Assembly: GCA_028282705.1 (NCBI GenBank)
Contig: JANQHI010000038.1
Location: 1-64,000, forward strand
DNA from: Prolixibacteraceae bacterium
GTDB taxonomy: Bacteria > Bacteroidota > Bacteroidia > Bacteroidales > Prolixibacteraceae
Length of the DNA stretch: 64,000 nucleotides
Direction: 5' to 3'
The notes under the pieces are model-generated. The model saw nothing but the letters and a program-made list of their open reading frames with translations. It did no database searches and was not told the origin of the DNA. Positions 53,057 through 61,955 of the stretch are shown in pieces. A program made the position numbers and the translations under genes. The stretch's first letter is position 1. Every line of letters begins with the position of its first letter.

Positions 53057-54211
53057 CTATACTAACTGGTACTCACATTCTATTTCAACCAGCAAAGCAC
53101 ACCTGCAGATATCTGCTATAAATACTAACCCAGGGACATTGCCAAAAAACGCCTTGCATGCATTTTCTACATACGGGGCATCCTCTTCCTTTTTTACATA
53201 TGCCCTAAAAGTCTCTGGCTTTAATTGTTTGCCTTTCATTTGGATGGAATGGTTCTCCAGGTTACCCTCTGAAACCAGGTTTTTGATCAATTCTAATGTC
53301 TCAGCAGTTTGAGCTTCAATGCCTTGTTCCTCCTGGTGCAATTCCCCTTTAATTGCTGCTGTTCCTGATACAAAAATCCACCCTGCTCTGTCAGTTAAAA
53401 CAGCTTTTGCCCTTTCAAATTTTGGGGTGGTTTTTTGGCATAAACATGTACTACCTACCAAAACTTCTTTTGAATACTGGTGTGCAGGTTTTTGATCAGG
53501 GTTATTTATGGGTATTGTTATAATTGATCGGCTATCATAAGTAACAGTTTGTACAGCTACACCTTCTATATCCATACCAATCCCAGTTGCTGAGGGATAG
53601 CCATTTTCAAAATTACTCTTATTGTAATAGGCGGACCTTACATCATTAAATTCCTGGTAGTTCTGGGTAGTTCCTTCACCTTCATGGGTTTCTTCAACAA
53701 TCCCCCCAATAAAATTCCATTGCCTTGCCACATTTCCAAAACACATCCCATGGTTTTTAAGAAACTGTTCTGTTTCTTCAAAACAAGAGGTAGAATCATC
53801 TTCAATATTCCTTGAATAGGCAGAAATAGTTGAAAGGAAAACAGCAGAATCCCCAATGGTTAATTTAGCAGTTTTTAGGTTTCCATTCTCCCAGGCCTGT
53901 TGGCTTACTTTATGGCCACCAGGAACCATATACATAGCTTTCATTGCTACCTTCCTTCCAAAAGGCTTTTGGGGCAAAACCTCATAAATGAATGACACTT
54001 CCGACAAGGAATTGAAAGCATCCTCAACCTCCATTTTTCTTGAAATAAAATCTTCCAATCCATTGGTTTCAATAAAAATATTTAACCTGGCAATGGTCAA
54101 AGAGGTGTTCTTGTCCTTAATAAAATTTTCTAACTCATTAACACATTGGCTCAATTCATCTTTGAAAGAACCAGCATGTACACTTTTGATTGTTTTATAA
54201 TTCCACTTCAC
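53057..54211 (-). CDS. FkbO/Hyg5-type chorismatase-like protein
   Basis: The 384-residue protein resembles the chorismatase family (FkbO, Hyg5), whose C-terminal half has the YjgF/Rid fold. Visible parallels are RQWNFIGGIVEE, NYQEFNDVRSAYY, NGYPSATGIGM, ITIPINNPDQKPAHQYSKEV and WIFVSGTAAIKGELHQEEQG, ending in an AQTAETLELIKNLV helix. Known members hydrolyse chorismate to dihydroxybenzoate derivatives. No chorismate pathway gene adjoins it. It is instead the last gene of the minus-strand hydroxyproline cluster, 92 bases after the FAD oxidoreductase. I infer a role on an imine or enol intermediate, or simple chance neighbourhood. The family call is good; the reaction is open. Confidence 0.7.
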   Translation of the reverse strand: MKWNYKTIKSVHAGSFKDELSQCVNELENFIKDKNTSLTIARLNIFIETNGLEDFISRKMEVEDAFNSLSEVSFIYEVLPQKPFGRKVAMKAMYMVPGGHKVSQQAWENGNLKTAKLTIGDSAVFLSTISAYSRNIEDDSTSCFEETEQFLKNHGMCFGNVARQWNFIGGIVEETHEGEGTTQNYQEFNDVRSAYYNKSNFENGYPSATGIGMDIEGVAVQTVTYDSRSIITIPINNPDQKPAHQYSKEVLVGSTCLCQKTTPKFERAKAVLTDRAGWIFVSGTAAIKGELHQEEQGIEAQTAETLELIKNLVSEGNLENHSIQMKGKQLKPETFRAYVKKEEDAPYVENACKAFFGNVPGLVFIADICRCALLVEIECEYQLV

Positions 54212-54303
54212 TAAAAACCTCCTGTTTAAAATTAAAGGGCAAAATTAAAATATCTAAATAAGTAAAAGAAAATTTATCTTTAAAATCTGTGAAGTATGCC
54301 TCC

Positions 54304-55545
54304 TTACCTATCAGGATGAAAAGGCAATAGTTTGATTGATTGTTTTTTACCTGAAATAATTTCTTCAACCAATTTTCCTGTAGCTGGTCCCAATGAGATT
54401 CCGAGCATTGAATGCCCTGTTGCAATGGTTAAATTTGAGTACCTGCCTGGTTTTCCTAAATAGGGTAGCCCATCAAAAGATAGTGGGCGTAAACCCCACC
54501 AAATTTCTTCTTTTTGTGGTGGTTTGATTGAAAGCCCCGGGTAATATTTTAAAATGGAATGGAACATACCTTCCACCTTTTTATAATTGATAACTGCTGG
54601 GTTACCCCCTATTTCCATAGCTCCACCAAAACGTACATAACTGTTGTATGGAGTAACAGCAACCCTGGCTTCTGATAGTATGGCAGGTGTTTGTATGCTG
54701 TTTTCTACTTTCCATGAAAAGCCATACCCTTTGCCTGGTTGAAGCAAGATTTTCAATCCAAGCCATTGAGCAATTTTTCCTGACCAAACTCCTCCTGTAA
54801 GGACAATTTCATCAAAAGAATAATTCTTTGTTTTTGTTTGGATGTTTTTAACATACCCCTTTACATATGTAAATCCTGTAACTTCTGAGTTTTTACAAAA
54901 CCTAACTCCCTTGTTTTTTAATAGGTTTTGTATTCCTTGCATCCATATATTAGGTGAAATATTTGCATCACCAGGATAAAAAACCCCACCTTTTACATCC
55001 ACCTGGATGTTGGGTTCAAGCTTTTCAATTTCTGATGCTGAAAGGGTTTGTGCTTCAATTCCTGCCTGGTTAGCCTGCCTTGCAATATGGTTTTCTTCTT
55101 CCTCTGCTTTTGAAGTTTTATAAAGCATTAGAAGCCCACTATTCCTGAAACCAGCCTCAAATTCTTTTTGTTGCACAATTTCCTGATGCAGCTTTAAACT
55201 CAATGTACTTATTTCTTTAAGAGCAGGGATTGATTTTGCCACATGCTTCCTGGTGGCTGACCTGGTAAACCTGACACCCCATTTCAAGAAATCCATTGAA
55301 AATGTTGGGTATACAGCAAAAGGGCTTGAAGGTCTTAACAGCCATTTAAACCCCTGGGAAATTACTCCTGGGCTGGCCAATGGGATAATGTGGCTGGGAA
55401 CAATCAATCCCGCATTCCCATATGAGCAACCCTGGTTCATGCCTCCCCTATCAAAAACAGTAACCTGATGACCAGCTTTATTCAAGTAATAGGCACAGCA
55501 TAAGCCTATAAACCCTCCTCCAATTATTGCAACATTTTTGCCCAT
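54304..55545 (-). CDS. FAD-dependent D-amino acid (D-hydroxyproline) dehydrogenase
   Basis: This is a 413-residue DadA-type flavoenzyme. The FAD-binding motif is VAIIGGGFIGLCCAYYLNKAG, followed by NQGCSYGNAGLIVPSHIIPL and, near the end, GHSMLGISLGPATGKLVEEI. It oxidises a D-amino acid or cyclic imino acid; next to a hydroxyproline epimerase and a DapA-family deaminase, cis-4-hydroxy-D-proline is the best guess, giving the 1-pyrroline intermediate. No signal peptide is seen, but such enzymes sit at the membrane. The gene lies 24 bases after the epimerase in one operon. Confidence 0.85.
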   Translation of the reverse strand: MGKNVAIIGGGFIGLCCAYYLNKAGHQVTVFDRGGMNQGCSYGNAGLIVPSHIIPLASPGVISQGFKWLLRPSSPFAVYPTFSMDFLKWGVRFTRSATRKHVAKSIPALKEISTLSLKLHQEIVQQKEFEAGFRNSGLLMLYKTSKAEEEENHIARQANQAGIEAQTLSASEIEKLEPNIQVDVKGGVFYPGDANISPNIWMQGIQNLLKNKGVRFCKNSEVTGFTYVKGYVKNIQTKTKNYSFDEIVLTGGVWSGKIAQWLGLKILLQPGKGYGFSWKVENSIQTPAILSEARVAVTPYNSYVRFGGAMEIGGNPAVINYKKVEGMFHSILKYYPGLSIKPPQKEEIWWGLRPLSFDGLPYLGKPGRYSNLTIATGHSMLGISLGPATGKLVEEIISGKKQSIKLLPFHPDR

Positions 55546-55569
55546 CTTATTAATAAACTGGCTCTATGA

Positions 55570-56574
55570 TTATTTTAACTGAAACCCATAAGCATATGGG
55601 TCATCATCATCATCAATAATAATGTTATTATATCCTGTTATCCTTGCCCAGCCTTCAATGCTTGGTATGATGGCTTTATATTTCCCAACCTGTGTTTCTT
55701 CTTCAACCCTTCCAATAAACTTGCTGCCAATGATGCTTTCATGAACATAGGTATCACCCACTTGAAGTTCCCCTTTTGAATACAACTGTGCCATCCTTGC
55801 TGAAGTGCCTGTGCCACAAGGAGACCTGTCAATTGCCCTGTCTCCATAAAAAACAGCATTCCTCCCATCTGCATTTTTATCCTGTGGGTTGCCAGTCCAC
55901 ATAATATGGCTTACCCCATTTATTTTTGGGTTTTCAGGGTGTTCAAACTGAAAATGTTGGTTGACCAGTTTCCTAACATGAGGGCTCCACATAACTATCT
56001 CGCTGCTCTTTACTTCCTGTAAGCCAGGATAGTGCTTTTGAGGCTCAATGATAGCATAATAGTTGCCTCCATAAGCTACATCAAAAACAAGTTTCCCTAA
56101 AGAAGGAAAGTCAATTTCAAGCCCAGTTGCAGCCAGGTAAGAAGGTACATTTACCAGTTTTACTGATTTAACTTTTTTATCTTCCTGCTGATAAGTTATG
56201 TGGATCAACCCGGCAGGAGCCTCCATTTTTAATTGCCCTGGAACTTTAGGAACAACCAGCCCTTCTTCAATGGCTACAGTAATAGTTCCAATTGTGCCAT
56301 GCCCGCACATTGGCAAGCAGCCGCTGGTTTCAATAAACAAAACAGCTACATCATTTTCAGGGCTTGAGGGAGGATATAAAATACTCCCCGACATCATATC
56401 ATGCCCTCTTGGCTCAAACATCAACCCTTTTCTGATCCAGTCATATTCCTCCAGGAAGTGAAGCCTTTTTTTAAATATACTTTCCCCATGCAAAGGAGGG
56501 GCACCCCCTGCAACAACCCTTACTGGGTTTCCACAAGTATGGGCATCAATGCACATAAACATTTTGCGTGGCAT
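55570..56574 (-). CDS. 4-hydroxyproline 2-epimerase
   Basis: This is a 334-residue proline racemase family enzyme. Both catalytic cysteines are present: the first in LPMCGHGTIGT and the second in DRSPCGTGTSAR. Two cysteines mean racemase or epimerase, whereas hydroxyproline dehydratases have Thr in the second place. The N-terminal IDAHTCGNPVRVVAGG is conserved. It turns trans-4-hydroxy-L-proline into cis-4-hydroxy-D-proline, for the FAD enzyme downstream. The gap to the DapA-like gene is 10 bases and to the FAD enzyme 24. Confidence 0.9.
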   Translation of the reverse strand: MPRKMFMCIDAHTCGNPVRVVAGGAPPLHGESIFKKRLHFLEEYDWIRKGLMFEPRGHDMMSGSILYPPSSPENDVAVLFIETSGCLPMCGHGTIGTITVAIEEGLVVPKVPGQLKMEAPAGLIHITYQQEDKKVKSVKLVNVPSYLAATGLEIDFPSLGKLVFDVAYGGNYYAIIEPQKHYPGLQEVKSSEIVMWSPHVRKLVNQHFQFEHPENPKINGVSHIMWTGNPQDKNADGRNAVFYGDRAIDRSPCGTGTSARMAQLYSKGELQVGDTYVHESIIGSKFIGRVEEETQVGKYKAIIPSIEGWARITGYNNIIIDDDDDPYAYGFQLK

Positions 56575-56584
56575 AACCAGTGTT

Positions 56585-57496
56585 TTAGATTACAGGTAAC
56601 TTAGGCCTTACAGCCAATGCGGCATCAATAATTGCCAATACCTTTTCCCTTTCTTCACCAACAAGGGGCAAACGTGGCTCCCTCACATTTTCTGTCCCAA
56701 TTCCTGTAGCTACCTCAGCCAGTTTTATATTCTGAACAAGCTTTGTAGAAACATCCAATTCCAACAAGGGTAGAAACCATCTGTAAATATGCAATGCTTC
56801 CTGAACCCTTCCTGCTTTGACCAGCTTGTAAATAGCAACAGTTTCTTTTGGAAAAGCACAAACCAATCCTGCCACCCAGCCATCAGCACCCATCAGTAGG
56901 CTCTCCAATCCCAATGTGTCAACACCAGTCAATATTTTAAGCCTTTCTCCAAACTCATTCCTTAGCCTGGTCACATTTGAAATATCACGAGTAGATTCCT
57001 TTACTGCCTGGACATTTGGATTCTTCAACAGCTCATAAAACATGTTTATGGTAACCTCAATTTTATAATCAACAGGATTATTATAAAGCAAGATGGGCAA
57101 GCTTGTTGATTTAGCCACTTTATCCAAAAAGGTAAGTGCTTCCCTTTCATCAGCAGTATACCTCATTGGAGGTAACAACATAATCCCATCAGCTCCTTCT
57201 TTCTCAGCTTCCTGGGCAGCAGTAATTGCACCCTTAGTAGTTGGTTCTGCTACATTTATTAAAACAGGTACTGATTCACTGAAATTTGAAATTGTATACT
57301 TCAAAAGATCCCTTTTTTCTTTATTGCTTAAAGTGCTGGCTTCTCCCAAAGTACCTCCTAGTATAATCCCATTAACACCTGCATCAGCCTGTGCTTTAAA
57401 ATTTTTCCCAATAACCTGGAAATCTAATTGCCCACTGTCAGTAAATTTTGTTGTTACAGCAGGGTATATGCCCTGCCATTTAATCTTGGATCCCAT
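56585..57496 (-). CDS. DapA-family deaminase/lyase of the hydroxyproline cluster
   Basis: This is a 303-residue Class I aldolase-like protein of the dihydrodipicolinate synthase family. The Schiff-base Lys is in VQAVKESTRDIS, the Tyr in ILLYNNPVDY, and the phosphate-like loop in IILGGTLGEASTL. In hydroxyproline clusters this family works as 1-pyrroline-4-hydroxy-2-carboxylate deaminase, giving 2-oxoglutarate semialdehyde. The final dehydrogenase is not in the window. It is the first gene of the operon, and the AraC regulator is divergent from it. Confidence 0.86.
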   Translation of the reverse strand: MGSKIKWQGIYPAVTTKFTDSGQLDFQVIGKNFKAQADAGVNGIILGGTLGEASTLSNKEKRDLLKYTISNFSESVPVLINVAEPTTKGAITAAQEAEKEGADGIMLLPPMRYTADEREALTFLDKVAKSTSLPILLYNNPVDYKIEVTINMFYELLKNPNVQAVKESTRDISNVTRLRNEFGERLKILTGVDTLGLESLLMGADGWVAGLVCAFPKETVAIYKLVKAGRVQEALHIYRWFLPLLELDVSTKLVQNIKLAEVATGIGTENVREPRLPLVGEEREKVLAIIDAALAVRPKLPVI

Positions 57497-57639
57497 CTTG
57501 TCTTATTTAAAATTATTCTAAACAAATTTAAAGAAGAAACTCCCAGGTTTATAATAGGAATTTTGCCAAAAGCAATACTAAATTGATCTTTTTAATCATC
57601 CTGTTGTTATTTAAGGTTAAATGAGTATTGATTTCCCTT

Positions 57640-58509
57640 ATGAAAGTACTACCATTCAGGATAACAAAAACAGCAGGAGAATCATTTACTGTGCAGGTAG
57701 ATGATAGCCATTATTTTTATAATGCTTTGCACCAACATGAAGAAATACAGATAACCTATATACTGAAAAGTGAAGGCTCATTAATTGTAGGAAACTATGT
57801 GGGTAATTTTATGCCTGGAGATTTGTTTGTTATTGGGTCAGGGCAACCCCATGTTTTTAGGAACTACCCTGAATATTTTATAAAAGGTTCCAGGTTGCAA
57901 GCCCATTGTATTTCAATTTTTGTACATGAAAATTTACTTGGAGAGTCATTTTTGAACCTGCCTGAAACAAAACATTTTAAGCAGCTTATTATGCAGGCTG
58001 AAAATGGGCTGGTGATTAAAGGGAAAGATAAACTGGCAATAGGAAAAATGATAATGGGTGCCCCAGTTTTAAAAGGAGTTAGCAGGATTACATGGTTGAT
58101 CAATCTATTTGACAGGCTGGCAAAAGCAAGAGGCAAACAAGTACTATCAAATTTGCAATTAAGTGTAAGTAATGAATCTGATGGGGAAAGGTTGAATAAA
58201 ATTTACCAATACAGCCTGAATAACCTTACACTCCCAATTCCCTTGAAAAAAATTGCAGAAGTGGCCAATATGTCTGAAAGTTCATTTTGCAGGTACTTTA
58301 AAAAACGTACACGCAAAACTTATTCAGCTTTTATAAATGAATTGAGGTTAAACAAAGCTTGTGAACATCTTAAAAAAAAGGAAAACCCCATTTCAGAAAT
58401 TGGCTTTATTTCAGGCTTTAACAACCTTTCAAATTTTAACAGGCAGTTTAAAAAGATCATTGGGAAAACCCCAAAAGAATATAGGCAGGCTTTCTTTGAA
58501 ACCAATTAG
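57640..58509 (+). CDS. AraC-family regulator of the hydroxyproline genes
   Basis: The 289-residue protein has an N-terminal cupin-like sensor (NALHQHEEIQITYILKSEGS, then GNFMPGDLFVIGSGQPHVF) and a C-terminal AraC DNA-binding pair (LKKIAEVANMSESSFCRYFKKRT and ISEIGFISGFNNLSNFNRQFK). It is divergent from the DapA-like gene with 143 bases between, the normal layout for an activator that senses the substrate. I begin at ATG 57640; the frame opens four codons earlier with TTG. Its end overlaps the SPOR gene by 4 bases on the other strand. Confidence 0.87.
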   Translation: MKVLPFRITKTAGESFTVQVDDSHYFYNALHQHEEIQITYILKSEGSLIVGNYVGNFMPGDLFVIGSGQPHVFRNYPEYFIKGSRLQAHCISIFVHENLLGESFLNLPETKHFKQLIMQAENGLVIKGKDKLAIGKMIMGAPVLKGVSRITWLINLFDRLAKARGKQVLSNLQLSVSNESDGERLNKIYQYSLNNLTLPIPLKKIAEVANMSESSFCRYFKKRTRKTYSAFINELRLNKACEHLKKKENPISEIGFISGFNNLSNFNRQFKKIIGKTPKEYRQAFFETN

Positions 58510-59474
58510 TTATCCTGCTTTTTGATCCAAACTTCAGAATTTGGTTCTCGTTCACGAAATTCCAACTGTACTTTTTTGGCTTCCTGAAAAGTGTTGTACT
58601 TGCCTATGGCTACCATAAACAGCCTTCCTATTTTACCAAGCTGAACAGGCTGGTAGCCTGCATTTTGCAATTCATTGAAATATTTATCTGCATTTTCTTG
58701 CTGGCTAAAACCTCCTCCAATTAAATAATAAAATGGTCCCTCCTCTGCTTCTGGCTCTTTTACCTCTTCTACAGGTTGAGGGGTAGTGTCCTGTAGGTTC
58801 ATTGTTGTATCAGCAACCAAAGAATCAGCTTTAGCAGAATCCGTAATTATAGTTTCACTTTTTGTGTATGTTATATCATCTTTTATCTTAGGTGTATCAG
58901 ATGGAACCCCATTAATAGGAGGGTATATGTAATTAAGGTATACAAAAACAACAATCAAAGCCACAGGGATTAAAATCAACCACATCCAGGCCAGCTTCCT
59001 TTTTTTTCTTGGCTTCTCAGCAATAACTACTTCTTTTTTTCGGGCTTCTTCCTTCACCTCATTTTCCCTTAAACTGGTTGCTTCTAACCCAAAGGAGTCA
59101 ATTAGTAAATTATCCTCTGGGGCTGAATTAAAACAAACCTGCTTTTTTTCGTCAATATATAAAGTTCCAACCCCAACAATTTCAACTTTTTCCCCATTGT
59201 CAAGCTTGTATTGGATGCTTTCCCTCTCTTTTTCAATTTTTTTGCTTGCCGAAAAATCTGTGACCCCTTCTGTTTCTGAAACATATTTAATGAGCAGCCC
59301 ATCATTATTCTTCAACTGTGCACTAAATGTAACCTCTTTTGAAGGAGGGTGGAATATGGCTGCCACTTCATCATAAAATGCAGGTTTGTAATGGGATACA
59401 AAAGCACCAAATCCTGGGATAATCACATACTCATGTTCAAATAAAAGTTCTTTAATGTAATGGCTTAGTTTCAC
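58506..59474 (-). CDS. Cell-division-type SPOR domain protein with HU-like N-terminus
   Basis: The 322-residue protein has three parts. Residues 1-115 resemble the HU-like domain found in Bacteroidota envelope proteins (YIKELLFEHEYVIIPGFGAFVSHY, then KVEIVGVGTLYIDE). A transmembrane helix follows at about 165-187 (WMWLILIPVALIVVFVYLNYI) and a proline- and acid-rich linker. The C-terminal SPOR domain (from about residue 245, GPFYYLIGGGFSQQENADKY) binds denuded peptidoglycan at the septum. The gene is monocistronic, and its 3' end overlaps the AraC gene by 4 bases. Confidence 0.8.
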   Translation of the reverse strand: MKLSHYIKELLFEHEYVIIPGFGAFVSHYKPAFYDEVAAIFHPPSKEVTFSAQLKNNDGLLIKYVSETEGVTDFSASKKIEKERESIQYKLDNGEKVEIVGVGTLYIDEKKQVCFNSAPEDNLLIDSFGLEATSLRENEVKEEARKKEVVIAEKPRKKRKLAWMWLILIPVALIVVFVYLNYIYPPINGVPSDTPKIKDDITYTKSETIITDSAKADSLVADTTMNLQDTTPQPVEEVKEPEAEEGPFYYLIGGGFSQQENADKYFNELQNAGYQPVQLGKIGRLFMVAIGKYNTFQEAKKVQLEFREREPNSEVWIKKQDN

Positions 59475-59605
59475 AACAACAGGTTTTCAATAACCACAAA
59501 ATTAATCATTAATTCTTTTGATGAAAGATGGTTATGTAAGCTTTAAGAATTTACCTTGATTTTTTAAAATTTTTGATGCCTGGTTAACTGTCAATTTAAA
59601 TTTTA

Positions 59606-59613
59606 TAATTTTG
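59606..59613 (+). promoter_or_regulatory. Predicted -7 promoter element of galE
   Basis: TAATTTTG fits TAnnTTTG and ends 18 bases before the galE ATG. No clear -33 element is seen at the expected spacing. Confidence 0.35.
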
Positions 59614-59631
59614 ACACAAAATCATTAAAAT

Positions 59632-60660
59632 ATGGCAAAAAAAATATTGGTAACTGGTGGAACTGGCTACATTGGTTCACACACAGTGGTAGAATTGCAA
59701 AGTAAAGGATATGAGGTTGTAATAGTTGATGACCTTTCAAACTCAGGAATTGAAGTGCTGGATAGTATCACAAAAATCACAGGTATTAAGCCTGGGTTTG
59801 AAAAATTTAATTTGGCTGATGCTGAAAAGACCAATGATTTTTTTAACAAGAACCAGGACATAAAAGCAATTATCCATTTTGCTGCATCAAAAGCTGTGGG
59901 TGAATCAGTAGATATCCCATTACATTATTACAGGAATAACTTGGTATCAGTAATGAACATCCTGGATGCCCAGATCAAATACAACATCCCTAACCTTGTG
60001 TTTTCATCTTCTTGCACTGTTTATGGGCAACCTGATGTACTTCCTGTAACAGAAAATACCCCAAGGCAAGATGCTGAGTCACCATATGGCAATACAAAGC
60101 GCGTAAATGAAGACATTATGAGTGACACCATAAAGGTTAACCCACAGCTAAATGGAATTGCCTTGCGTTACTTCAACCCAATTGGGGCACATAAATCAGC
60201 ACTTATTGGGGAGTTGCCACTTGGTGTCCCCCAAAATTTGGTGCCCTTTATCACCCAGTCAGCAGCAAGGGTCAGGGGGGAACTAAAAGTTTTTGGTGAT
60301 GATTATGATACCCCTGATGGGTCAGCTATAAGGGACTACATAAATGTGGTAGACCTTGCAAAAGCACATGTAATTGCAATTGACAGGCTACTTAGGGGCA
60401 AGAATAAAAAGAATTATGAAATTTTTAACCTGGGCACAGGGAATGGGTATTCAGTATTGCAAATTGTAAAGGGCTTTGAAAAAGCCACTGGTGTTGAACT
60501 GGACTACAAAATTGTTGGTAGGCGTGCAGGTGATATTGAAAAAATATGGGCTGATACCACCTTTGCCAATGAAGAGCTGGGCTGGAAAGCTGAAATAGGC
60601 CTGGAAGAAACTCTCCTTACAGCCTGGAACTGGGAAAAGAATATCAGGGAGATAAAATAA
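59632..60660 (+). CDS. galE: UDP-glucose 4-epimerase
   Basis: This is a 342-residue extended SDR that interconverts UDP-glucose and UDP-galactose. The NAD motif is VTGGTGYIGSHTVVELQ, the catalytic Ser is in FSSSCTVYG, and the Tyr/Lys pair in SPYGNTKRVNEDI. The substrate-binding NPIGAHKSALIGE and the final DYKIVGRRAGD segments are those of GalE. It supplies sugar nucleotides for envelope glycans, together with rfbB just downstream. A strong terminator separates the two genes. Confidence 0.93.
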   Translation: MAKKILVTGGTGYIGSHTVVELQSKGYEVVIVDDLSNSGIEVLDSITKITGIKPGFEKFNLADAEKTNDFFNKNQDIKAIIHFAASKAVGESVDIPLHYYRNNLVSVMNILDAQIKYNIPNLVFSSSCTVYGQPDVLPVTENTPRQDAESPYGNTKRVNEDIMSDTIKVNPQLNGIALRYFNPIGAHKSALIGELPLGVPQNLVPFITQSAARVRGELKVFGDDYDTPDGSAIRDYINVVDLAKAHVIAIDRLLRGKNKKNYEIFNLGTGNGYSVLQIVKGFEKATGVELDYKIVGRRAGDIEKIWADTTFANEELGWKAEIGLEETLLTAWNWEKNIREIK

Positions 60661-60684
60661 TTAAAAAAGCATATTGCAAAGGAG

Positions 60685-60702
60685 GCCCTTAACAATAAGG
60701 GC
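60685..60702 (+). terminator. Rho-independent terminator of galE
   Basis: GCCCTTA (60685-60691) and TAAGGGC (60696-60702) pair around ACAA, followed by nine T. It is 24 bases past the stop codon. Confidence 0.9.
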
Positions 60703-60862
60703 TTTTTTTTTGCCCTTTATCAAAGGTAAGGTCATATAGAAATTGTATATTAGTTTTCTTAAATTTTTTGGAATAATATATTAACATAGTAAGGCCACAT
60801 TCATTAAATATAATTCAGTCTTGTGTCTTATTACTTAAAGTCTAGAACCTAAATAAATACAC

Positions 60863-61915
60863 ATGAAAACACTATTGATTACAGGAGGGGCAGGTTTTAT
60901 TGGCTCACATGTTGTGCGCCTTTTTGTAAACAAATACCCTGAATATAAAATACTTAACCTGGATAAACTTACCTATGCAGGAAACCTGGCAAACTTAAAA
61001 GATATTGAAGGCAAGCCCAACTATGAGTTTATAAAAGGAGATATTGTTGATTCTGGTTTTATCCAAAAGCTTTTTGAAACCTGCCAGTTTGATGGGGTTA
61101 TCCACCTTGCTGCTGAGTCACATGTAGATAGGTCAATATCAAACCCCTTGGAATTTGTAATGACCAATGTGGTAGGGACAGTAAATTTACTGAATGCAGC
61201 CAAACACATATGGAAAGATGGTTTTGATGGAAAAAGGTTTTACCATATTTCTACTGATGAAGTATATGGTTCTTTGGGTGAAAAAGGGCTTTTCACTGAA
61301 GAAACCCCCTATGACCCACATAGCCCTTATTCTGCTGCCAAAGCCAGTTCTGACCATTTTGTCAGGGCTTACCATGATACCTATGGGCTGCCAGTTGTTA
61401 TCTCCAATTGCTCAAACAACTATGGGTCATTCCAGTTCCCTGAAAAGCTGATCCCCCTATTTATCAATAACATTAAAAACAACAAGCCCCTTCCTGTGTA
61501 TGGGAAAGGTGAAAATGTGCGTGACTGGCTGTGGGTAGATGACCATGCCAATGCAATTGACGTAATTTTTAATAAAGGTAAGCTAGGGGAAACCTACAAC
61601 ATTGGGGGTTTTAATGAATGGACAAACATTGACCTCATCAGGTTAATGTGCAGGAAAATGGATAAAAAACTGGGCAGGGAAACGGGTGAATCAGAGAAAC
61701 TTATAACCTATGTAAAAGACAGGGCTGGCCATGATTTGAGGTATGCCATTGATTCTTCAAAACTTAAAGATGAATTGGGCTGGGAACCTTCATTACAATT
61801 TGAGGAAGGACTTGAGAAAACCATTGATTGGTACCTTGCCAATACAAATTGGCTTGAAAATGTAACCTCTGGTGATTACCAAAAATATTATGAAGGGATG
61901 TATAACAAAAAGTAA
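60863..61915 (+). CDS. rfbB: dTDP-glucose 4,6-dehydratase
   Basis: This is a 350-residue extended SDR that makes dTDP-4-keto-6-deoxyglucose, the branch point to rhamnose and other deoxy sugars. The NAD motif is ITGGAGFIGSHVVRLF, the dehydratase motif HISTDEVYGSLG carries the catalytic Asp-Glu pair, the Tyr/Lys pair is in SPYSAAKASSDHFV, and DWLWVDDHANAID is conserved. The other dTDP-rhamnose genes are not adjacent. It stands 203 bases after galE with its own leader and no clear promoter. Confidence 0.93.
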   Translation: MKTLLITGGAGFIGSHVVRLFVNKYPEYKILNLDKLTYAGNLANLKDIEGKPNYEFIKGDIVDSGFIQKLFETCQFDGVIHLAAESHVDRSISNPLEFVMTNVVGTVNLLNAAKHIWKDGFDGKRFYHISTDEVYGSLGEKGLFTEETPYDPHSPYSAAKASSDHFVRAYHDTYGLPVVISNCSNNYGSFQFPEKLIPLFINNIKNNKPLPVYGKGENVRDWLWVDDHANAIDVIFNKGKLGETYNIGGFNEWTNIDLIRLMCRKMDKKLGRETGESEKLITYVKDRAGHDLRYAIDSSKLKDELGWEPSLQFEEGLEKTIDWYLANTNWLENVTSGDYQKYYEGMYNKK

Positions 61916-61955
61916 ATCCTTTTAAGAAGTTGTCAAAAGCTAAATTGAAACAACT

